From Microdochium bolleyi (taxonomy: Eukaryota; Ascomycota; Sordariomycetes; Xylariales; Microdochiaceae): DNA of 64,000 bases. Below are positions 56,575 to 64,000 of this stretch, in pieces. The stretch is from contig KQ964251.1 of NCBI GenBank assembly GCA_001566295.1, positions 687,838 through 751,837 of the forward strand, given 5' to 3'. The notes under the pieces are model-generated. The model had not been told where the DNA came from. It did no database searches and worked only from the letters and a program-made list of their open reading frames with translations. The translations under genes and the position numbers were made by a program. Positions within the stretch are counted from its first letter, which is position 1; each line of letters opens with the position of its first letter.

Positions 56575-57758
56575 ATGTCGTCAAACAACTTGCTGTCCTT
56601 CGTGGGATGGTCGTTCCTTCCGAATGTATGGCAGCCTTCTCCACGCCCTCGTATCCAGAGTGCCCATCAACTCCCGACGACAAACACTGACACTCGCCAC
56701 AGCTCATAACAGGCTGGGTCCAAACCATCTACTACGGCGTCACCATCCGCGCCGGCGAGCCCAAGCCTACGCCGGGCACCCCGCGATACAACGAGCACCG
56801 CCGCCGGATCTACATCCTCGTGGTGTCATTCTACCTCCTCTACACCATCTACGAGGCCGACTGGGTCCTGCAGCGCGCAGGCACCTTCTACACGGACCTG
56901 GGCGTCACCCCTGACGCCTCGGAGAAGGAGATCAAGAGCCGCTTCCGGCGCCTCGCGGCGCTCTACCACCCCGACAAGCTCGGCCCGGACGCGGGCTCCG
57001 ACAGCGGCGACTTCTTCATGCAGCTGAAGACGGCGTCCGAGGTGCTCACCGACCCGGCGAAGCGGTTCGCCTACGAGCGCTTCGGGCCCGAGATGCTCAA
57101 GTGGCAGCACTGCACCACGGTGCGCGACTACATCATGCGCGGCGCCCAGGCGCTCATCCCTTACTACCTCCTCGCCGCCATCGTCATGTACATCATGGGC
57201 ATGATGGGATACCTCGAGTGGGGCAAGTACTGGCGCTGGCTCACCATCGTCGTGCTCGCCGTGTTCGAGCTGCACACCGTCACCCGCCCGACGTACCCGC
57301 GCCTCGTGGCCGCGGTGGTGAATCCGCTCCTGGCGAGGTTCACGCGCCACGGGCCGTACCTACCCTTTCAGCTCATCACGCTCGCCCGCAAGTGCAGCGT
57401 GACGTTCTACATCGCCCTGAGCCAGATCGGGCCCTTGGTGCTGCGGCGAGGTGGTGGCGCGCAGGCGGGTGGGACGGCTGCCTCTACGGGAGACACGTCG
57501 GAGAAGGTGCTGCGGCAGACACTCGACAGGATTGAGCAGGCCGCGCAGACGCTGGATGCGGACGCCGGGAGGCTCATGGAGCTCGAGATGGCGCCCTTTG
57601 CGGGAGACCCGGCGCTGGTCAGCAGCATGCGTGGGAAGCTGCGCGAGTGGCTGGTGCAGAACACGATCCGGTCCGACCCGATGGTGAAGGATGCTCTGGG
57701 GAGGTCCTTCCAGAAGAGACGAGCTGATGCGCCCGCCGGTGCGAAGGGTACGAAGTAA
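56575..57758 (+). CDS. ER membrane J-domain co-chaperone (Erj5-like)
   Basis: A DnaJ-type co-chaperone that stimulates an Hsp70, probably in or at the ER. Exons 56575-56625 and 56703-57758 give 368 aa. The start MSSNNLLSFVGWSFLPN joins in frame to LITGWVQTIYYGVTIRAGEP. One hydrophobic segment at about 53-66 (IYILVVSFYLLYTIY) precedes the J domain (about 79-145), whose HPD is at residues 106-108 in LAALYHPDKLG. Further hydrophobic segments (about 155-205: LIPYYLLAAIVMYIMGMMG, WLTIVVLAVFEL) anchor it in a membrane. The C-terminus is helical and basic. The family assignment (Erj5-like) is by architecture and is less certain than the J domain itself. Confidence 0.85.
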
Positions 57759-58169
57759 TGATGGCTAGGTTGTGCCTAGCGAGAATTTGGCTACACAGCA
57801 GGAATGGGAAAGGAGGCAGATGATACCCAGGGGCTAGCCTGTTGTGCCAGCCGTATTTTCAGGGCGAAGCAACTACTCAGATAAGATCTATGGTGATACT
57901 CTATTTATCCACAGGATCCTTCTTCAAGACTTTTAGCAGAGTGGTATATATGCAGAGTGGTGTATATGAGGTAAACATAGAAAGAGCCCCAAGCACTCCA
58001 AGTGATTTTTTTCTGCATTTGCCAGAATGCATGCTACGTATGGGGTGTCATCTTTTCCAGGCCAGCAACAGAAGGCGGCCACTATCACCGTGCCGTAAAT
58101 CGACGAGGATTTCTACCTCGTATGTGGCGTCGAGAGTTAAACCAACAGCTAAGAATGTAGCAGTCAATT
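57759..58169. other. Intergenic between convergent genes
   Basis: The 3' flanks of the J-protein (+) and MFS (-) genes. A short imperfect direct repeat (AGAGTGGTATATATG, AGAGTGGTGTATATG) lies near 57940-57970. No gene is recognised. Confidence 0.5.
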
Positions 58170-60162
58170 TTATAGTCTTTGGCGGCCTCGAGTCTCGATG
58201 GGGATCAACACCATCCCCACGAAAGCAGACAATATGAGTATCGCGGAGAGGTAGATGGGCATGGTGGTGCCGTCGCCAGGGACGTTGGCCGCGAGAATAG
58301 GTGCAATGAGCCCCGTGGCGCGGTTCAGGAAGCTCGCGACACCAGTGCCCGCGCCGCGCACGGGGGCCGGGAAGATCTCCGGGGTGAAGGCGTAGAGGAC
58401 GCCATACATGATGTTCTGGCAGAATGCCTCGACGCACGTGAAGAAGAGCTGCAGGCCCGAGGTCGTGCCAAACGTGACGAAGAGGAAGAGAAATATCGCC
58501 GACACCAGGGTTGAGATGGCGAGTGTGCCCTTTCGGCCGAGATACGGCGAGGGCTGGTCGACGGAATACGCGGCAAGCAGGCTGCCGGGAACACCGACTG
58601 CCGACATGATGAAGTAATTGCGGTATGCCTCTGGTGAGGTCGAGGTCCCTTCTTCCGCAACTGCGGAGGCCCCATCGGAAATTCCGTGGGATAGATATTG
58701 AGGGAGAAAGGCGTTGAACAACGGGTAGCCCATGCCGATGGATGCCCAGCAGAACCAGATGAGAATCGTGGTCCGGGCAAGAATCCTGTTCGCGAACAGA
58801 GGCTTGATATGACTAAGGGACATGGACGTCAAGTTCTTCTTGACGACGCTGAAGGCAGAGAGCTGGAGCACTGCCTCATGCGCCCGTCGTTGGTGACCAT
58901 CAACCACTGCATCAAGAATCTCCTCTGTCAGCCAAGTCTTCTTCCCGTTGCGGTATGCAATACCATGCACTACCGCGACCGCCTCAGCCTGGCGCCCTTG
59001 TGAGAGCAGGAACTTGGGCGATTCGAATAGATGGAAGAAAAAGAACCGGAGAATGAACATGGCCACGGTAATGACGCCAATGGATATGATGAAGTACCTC
59101 CAACCAGTCTCGACGGGATAGTGCGTGATGTAGTACCACGCCAGGAAGGATGAGCACAGCTGACCAACAGGCCACCATACAGACAGCAACGTCAAGAGGG
59201 AGCTTGAAGCCTCAGGCAGGAATTCAAGGAACACCGCCCCGTCCACTGGCAGGTTTCCGCCCACGCCGGTGCCCATGCATGCGAGCAGAAAGCAAACGGC
59301 GCTCCAGCTGGACGCATACGCAACCCAGATGCCGAAGATGCTCGTTATTAGCAGAGTCGCGTTGAAAGCGATACGCCTGCCGACGATGTCAGCTCCCATG
59401 CCCCAAAAGAAACTGCCTACACACAGTCCTGCAAAAAGGGAGCTCGTTGTGTATCGGACTGTCTTCTCTGATATGTCGAACTCCTGAGACAGGGACGGAA
59501 GTATCAATGAAACGCCCTGCCTATCGTGTTAGCGACCCTTGAATGCTGTTTGAGGCTGAATCTTGCCGGCGTCGTATGTGGATTGCAAACATACCTGCAT
59601 CCATAGACTGAGAGCATGTGTTAGCAGCGAGAGCACCATGCCGTAACAACCAAGGGGGAACTTACTTGTCTGCAAACCAACCAAACCCACATAATATGAA
59701 GAGCTGCCAGTTATACCGGCCCATGCCGATATCTTGGATTGCCTTGTTGATGAGTTTAGATTTCACTGTGAACCGTGATTGTCAGTGAATTACTCCTACG
59801 GTTGGTTACCGCGACGAGATATGTCGACGTGACCTACACTCATAGCTAGACCATTGCTGGCCACGCTCCCCGCCTCTGCGAACTTCTCTGCGCAGGCCGT
59901 CTATTGTGTACTCGGCAGCGCTCATCTGGAGCATTCCGGTGCCTTCGTCTTCATCGTCTTTATCTTCCGGCTCGCGACTTCCCTCTTCGACGCCAATTGG
60001 GTTGTAGTCTTGGGTTCCGGCAGCGTCCGGGGGTTCCTCGAACTCTGTCTTGCCAGACCGTGCAGAATGACTATGAAGATGGGCTTCTTCGAGCGGCACT
60101 AGCACCCCGGCATAGTCGTGGACCGACTCCTGGCGGGCGAAACGCCATGTGAAGAGTCTCAT
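58170..60162 (-). CDS. Major facilitator superfamily transporter, SVOP-like
   Basis: A 594-aa membrane transporter. Exons are 59838-60162, 59666-59765, 59595-59607 (13 nt) and 58170-59516. The first exon is a hydrophilic acidic N-terminus ending YEL, which joins to KSKLINKAIQDIGMGRYNWQLFILCGFGWFAD, the start of TM1. The microexon encodes NLWMQ together with the flanking bases, then GVSLILPSLSQEF. About 12 hydrophobic segments follow, with the MFS loop motif GMGADIVGRRIAF after TM2 and ESPKFLLSQGR at the loop after TM6. The YTTSS and EIFPAPVRGAGTG elements suit the SVOP/organic-anion and sugar-like branch of fungi. The substrate cannot be told. The N-terminal acidic tail and LIN..IQDIGMGRYQ-like start are typical of that subgroup. 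Confidence 0.9.
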
Positions 60163-60926
60163 GGCAGCTGCGCTCTCTCGAAAACAGATAAAATTGAAGT
60201 AATAGTGCTCCCCTCGTCTCTATAGCGGGAGCGCTATGGTTTGCTTGCAATCGACAAGCTATGAGTGAGTGTAAGTTCGGGTGAGAGGCGCGGCGCCTGC
60301 TTCTGGGAAAGCAAAACGAGTGCGAACAACTAAAGGCGCTAGGGACTCGTTGAGATGCTGATCTACAGTTCCACACATGTGCGGCGCAAGTGGATTATTA
60401 GGCGCCAGCTCGAAGCCCCGGACGGTCGTCGCAGCAAGTGCCAGGGTGATCACCTCTTCGGGCAGGAAGAAGAGGCTGGCGGCGACGGCTGCTGATGGCC
60501 ATTGAGTGATGCAGTGGACAGGGAGAGAGTGCTGGGTTGTGCCACGCTCTTGGTTGCACAATGGAAACGACACTGGGGGAAAGAAGAAGGTGTTCGGGCA
60601 GTTGAACGTCTCCGGGAGGTACGTGTCAACGCTCTGGGGTCAGGTGATGGCGCTCCGTTCCGGGCTGGACAGTCAGCTGGTTGGCGGCCAAGAAGAGTGG
60701 TGCACTCACTGGCTGGCGATCCGTGGCCATCGCCCGCAGGGCTGTCGGGATTGTCCCCGCTCCAACCACGAGACGCGGCAGCACCCAGTTCCATCTCAAC
60801 CAAATGGACCATCGTCTTGACAGGTTGGAATGCCCACGGCACGTGGTTTGCACATTGACAATAGTACGAGAGCTACCCTAACGTACACAACGAAATAAGT
60901 AGGCAACTGGTGCCCAGCCCCTGAAC
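60163..60926. other. Intergenic, no gene seen
   Basis: This lies upstream of the transporter and downstream of the unknown minus-strand gene. The ORFs present are compositional and unsupported. Confidence 0.5.
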
Positions 60927-62389
60927 TTACGAGCAGCGACCACAATACCCGCAAGCGTCCGAACAGGCCGTGAAGTCGTCCGTCTCATCATCGCTGCCGG
61001 CCCAGTGCATCTTTGAGGTCAGCTCCGGACTAGCCGGCTCCTTCTTGCGGGCCACCACACGAGCTCCCCATGCACTCCTGACAGCCGAGGAGAGGGCATT
61101 TCCGGCACCTGGCAGCTGCTTGCGAACCTCGAGCTTCCCAGGCTCCGAACAGCACAGTTCTAGCTTGCCGTTAGGGCTCCCGCGGACCTGCTCACGCACG
61201 AAGTGCAAGAGTGCTGCGAGAGTGGCGAGCGCCTCCGTGTTGTCCCGCTCCCAGTCTGCAACCCTGGCTCTCGTGTCCAGCTCGCGAATGTCGTCAAACA
61301 ATCCCCTCTTGTGGAAAGCAACTATGAGCCTGGAAATCTGAGTAACCCACAGTCGGGGCAGTTCCGAGCCGAGGATGTCGTCCTCGGCCTTTTTCGCACT
61401 TCGCGTCTTCAGCTCGAAGATCCTGTCTTCCGCGACAGGATGCCCAGCTGCTTGGATGCGCAGGTCTTTGTTCGTGCCAGCTACACAGGAGGAGATGCGA
61501 AATTTATGCAACTCTTCAGGTAAGTCGACTGGGGGGGCAGCCGAGAGGGCGGCGACACTTGCAGTCTCCTTCGTGGTTGAAGCCTTGTCTGGTGCGACGA
61601 ATCCGTCGGTCTCATATCGCACAAGACAGTTCAGTCCACCGAACTTGTACTTCAAGATCCGATGGTGCGAAGCAGATCCCTTCACTTCCTTGGCCCAGGT
61701 GGTGTATGCTTCTGGAAAAGTATGGCCATAACCGTAGACATCTGGTATGAGCTCCGTGGGCGAGTTCTCACGACGTGTCAAGAAGACGGATCCGTGCGCC
61801 TCCTCCACGAGCATCCTGAAGGCCTTGTCCTCGCCACGTACGAAGCGCAGTAGATTCCCGACTGTGCTTGCACAAGCGACAAGTTCGATGCCATGGTCCA
61901 CGTTCAGCTCTGGCGACATCGACAAAGCTGTGACCACGGCTGGCTCCAGTGGGTGCTTGGGATATCGAGCACCATTACGATCCCGGAAGTATTTGCCATC
62001 GTCCTGCCGAAGCGTCCGGGGATGTTTTAGTGGCATCCATTGTGCCGGCATGCCTGTAAGTGATGTATATCAGGCCGCTGATCGGAAGTGCTCCGTTGGG
62101 AATACATACCTGGGATCAGAACAGTTGGCTCAGCTGTATCAAGCCAGTTATACGACCCAATGTGGTCGCACGCAGATATAGAGGCGACCGAGCGATACTG
62201 CTCAACATCGCGCTTGAGGTCAGAAACCCGCAGGTCAAGAATGATTGCACCCAGCGGAGGCGCCGGTGACAGGACTGCTTGCGATCTGGGCTCGGGCCAT
62301 TTCCTGAATCCCCCGCGGCCTTGGATACAGTTGATTGGCATGTTGATTCTGGGTATACTCGGCTCTGTCGAATGAGATACACCCTGCAT
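60927..62389 (-). CDS. Uncharacterised fungal protein (family often mislabelled GGPP synthetase)
   Basis: Exons 62110-62389 and 60927-62053 give 468 aa. The 56-nt intron joins PTVLIPG to MPAQWMPLKHPRTLRQDD. Conserved-looking pieces are GKYFRDRNGARYPKHPLEP, STVGNLLRFVRGEDKAFRM, FLTRRENSPTELIPDVYGYGHTFPEAYTTW and FGGLNCLVRYETDG. I recall this family from ascomycetes under the name geranylgeranyl pyrophosphate synthetase, but there is no prenyltransferase architecture here; a DDETD string near the C-terminus sits in a short acidic tail. The C-terminal half has FELKTRSAKKAEDD, a phrase seen in nuclease-like folds, only suggestive. It ends CGYCGRCS. It is divergent from the NFX1-type gene. The start at 62389 is the first good ATG. 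Confidence 0.75.
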
Positions 62390-62936
62390 CGAGACGGGTG
62401 AGGCAGCCTCCCCTTTTATCAAAATGTAAGTACTATTTTTACGACTATGCGGCAAGCTGTTGACAGCGGTCCGTGGCACTTTTCACAAGGCTCTACCAAA
62501 TCTGCCCAACCAACTCTCCGCCAAAAGTGCAGAAATGATTCGCGAACGCAAAGAGCGTACGTCTTCATCAGTGCTGCAGTCAATCGAAACGGCCGGGCTT
62601 CATTGGAGCGCTTATCGTGGTTGGTTGGCCTCCCGCATGCGTGGATGGCCTCCTGCAGCAGAGTTACAAGCCAATGCGATATGTTTGGAAACCAACAGAA
62701 CATTCCGCTGGACGCCAACGGTGATGTGTTCAAGTGCGAACGCAATCTCTTGATAAGTTGACGACGTGGAATACACTCACCTTCCCACGTCTGTTCAGAG
62801 TACGGTGCATCAACCTCCGCCAGGACTTGCGGAGTATTACGGCAAAGTCTTCAGTCTTGGATATTCTCAAAGTGCAACTTAGGCCCAGTTCACAGTCATC
62901 TGTCAAGCCACTTCACGACCACGCACACATGCAGCA
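62390..62936. promoter_or_regulatory. Shared upstream region of two divergent genes
   Basis: The 547 bp between the unknown minus-strand gene and the NFX1-type helicase gene must hold both promoters. No specific element is identified. Confidence 0.4.
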
Positions 62937-64000
62937 ATGGCTACGTCCTTGGAAGGCAGTCGCCGTTCCTCCAAACTCCGCAAACGACTGAAGGACATCC
63001 TAGCAGGAACAACTCTGGTCTGTAGTTCGAGAGAGGCGCAGCTCTTCTTCGAGGCCCTTGACGAGCATGACGCCAAAGCACAGTGTGCCGAAGAGCTTGT
63101 GGCAAGCCGTCACGGCATGGAGGCACTCCGGCTTAGTGTTCGCTTGGATACCTCGGACGCCTTCATTCGGGACCACGCTGTGAAGACTATCGCCTTCGTT
63201 ACAGACCCGACTCTCGAGCTCCTTGTTGGTGGTCTCCTTCGTACCAAGCTCATGTTGGTCTTACTGGAGCCGCCCACCTTCTGGACTGCACTACTTGGTC
63301 TCTTTCTTGATCGCAAACTTGACGTCACTTATCATGAAGCATTTGGCCGGCTCGTTCACGGCATTGTGACTTGTCCCGAATTTGCTGGCGAAAGTTACAC
63401 CTCTGCAGTACAGTTGATCGTGCAAATGAAGGTGCTCGAGGACTCTCAACTCTCGTCAGTACGCGATCTGGCCCGCAAAATCGAACATGGCCTTGGTATC
63501 AGACTTGGCACAGCCCAAGAACAAGCAGATTTCCCCAACGGAGGCAGGCACGACAACGACTTTGCGAACTTCAGGGACATTGCGATCTATCCCACTCCGG
63601 ACGAATTTCAGACCACTGCGAGGCCATTCCTACGTCAAGCTGCCTATGCGTTCACAGTCGAAGATTCCTCCCGAGCTGAAGTCCATCTAGACAATCAATA
63701 TAGACTTCTCCGGGAAGACATGCTTGGCGAGATCCGCAACGAGATGCAGATCTGTCTGGGCCAGAAAAAAGGTCGGCGTTCAGCGTTGATCCTGGGCCCG
63801 CTCTATGTTGTCGCGCTCGAGCTTGGCGACGACAGGAAAGGCCACAAATCCGTTCTCGCAGTCAAATTCCGCAAAGACATCCCTCAACTCAAAGGCCTCA
63901 CTGTTGAAAAACGCAAGAAGTACTTGGCTCATAACAATCGATTTCTCAAGCACAATTCGTTTGGTGCTTTGCTTCGCGGGGATGAGGTCTGCGGTTTCGC
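62937..64000 (+). CDS. NFX1-type zinc finger/SF1 helicase protein, 5' part (runs off the end)
   Basis: The frame opens at ATG 62937 (MATSLEGSRRSSKLRKRLKD) and stays open to the window end, 354 codons, with no stop. The first ~190 residues are helical and repeat-like (Leu-rich). From there the pieces HDNDFANFRDIAIYPTPDEF, ARPFLRQAAYAF, and LDNQYRLLREDMLGEIRNE are conserved in fungal ZNFX1-like proteins, where they precede the UPF1-type helicase domain and NFX1 zinc fingers. Those diagnostic parts lie beyond this window, so the assignment rests on the N-terminal region only. Relatives in other eukaryotes act in RNA silencing and RNA surveillance. Confidence 0.65.
   Translation, partial: MATSLEGSRRSSKLRKRLKDILAGTTLVCSSREAQLFFEALDEHDAKAQCAEELVASRHGMEALRLSVRLDTSDAFIRDHAVKTIAFVTDPTLELLVGGLLRTKLMLVLLEPPTFWTALLGLFLDRKLDVTYHEAFGRLVHGIVTCPEFAGESYTSAVQLIVQMKVLEDSQLSSVRDLARKIEHGLGIRLGTAQEQADFPNGGRHDNDFANFRDIAIYPTPDEFQTTARPFLRQAAYAFTVEDSSRAEVHLDNQYRLLREDMLGEIRNEMQICLGQKKGRRSALILGPLYVVALELGDDRKGHKSVLAVKFRKDIPQLKGLTVEKRKKYLAHNNRFLKHNSFGALLRGDEVCGF

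Noticed and set aside
1..64000. Secondary-metabolite cluster, transposon, CRISPR or prokaryote-type island
   Set aside because: No synthase, transposase, terminal repeat or repeat-spacer array was seen; the genes are ordinary fungal housekeeping genes with their own promoters.

Overview
The window is nuclear DNA from a filamentous ascomycete (Pezizomycotina). Supporting signs are the short 46-132 nt introns with GT..AG ends and CTAAC/CTGAC branch points, fungus-specific genes (FacB/Cat8-type regulator, fungal Med1, Hfi1/Ada1, Mrc1), pyrimidine-rich 5' leaders, and monocistronic genes on both strands. The class is not fixed by the sequence; Dothideomycetes is only a guess. Gene models below were spliced by hand from reading frame, splice signals and remembered family sequence.

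Layout. 1-1923: no gene seen. 1924-5565 (+): C2/EF-hand phosphatidylserine decarboxylase (Psd2 type). 6428-9268 (+): coiled-coil protein of the TinA/ADIP type. About 10.08-10.36 kb (-): a doubtful small spliced ORF. 10963-12465 (+): CECR5-type HAD hydrolase. 13270-14433 (-): glycerophosphodiester phosphodiesterase. 15604-18469 (-): FacB/Cat8 Zn2Cys6 regulator with 1.9 kb of upstream DNA. 20379-21901 (-): SET-domain methyltransferase, divergent from an Obg-type GTPase at 22278-23772 (+). 24648-26063 (-): mitochondrial malonyl-CoA:ACP transacylase. 26593-28289 (-): AP-3 mu, divergent from Mpp10 at 28813-31050 (+). 31448-31848 (+): small DMAC1-like mitochondrial protein. 34378-38849 (+): Pom1-type DYRK kinase. 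40146-40278 (-): intron-bearing tRNA-Trp. 41275-43218 (+): unknown protein interrupted by one in-frame TAG. 43972-46166 (+): Med1. 46401-48116 (-): unknown disordered protein. 48679-52742 (-): Mrc1. 53907-55434 (-): Hfi1/Ada1, divergent from an ER J-protein at 56575-57758 (+). 58170-60162 (-): MFS transporter. 60927-62389 (-): uncharacterised fungal protein, divergent from the 5' part of an NFX1-type helicase gene that runs off the end from 62937 (+).

The genes are mostly housekeeping and do not form a pathway cluster. Loose themes are lipid metabolism (Psd2, GDPD, MCT), mitochondria (MCT, DMAC1, CECR5), Pol II transcription (FacB, Med1, Hfi1) and cell cycle or checkpoint (Pom1, Mrc1, TinA-like). 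I found no secondary-metabolite cluster, transposon, CRISPR-like array or clear novel system. The points most worth checking are the in-frame TAG at 42478, the 10-nt and 13-nt microexons, the probable GC-AG intron in AP-3 mu, and the uncharacterised genes.
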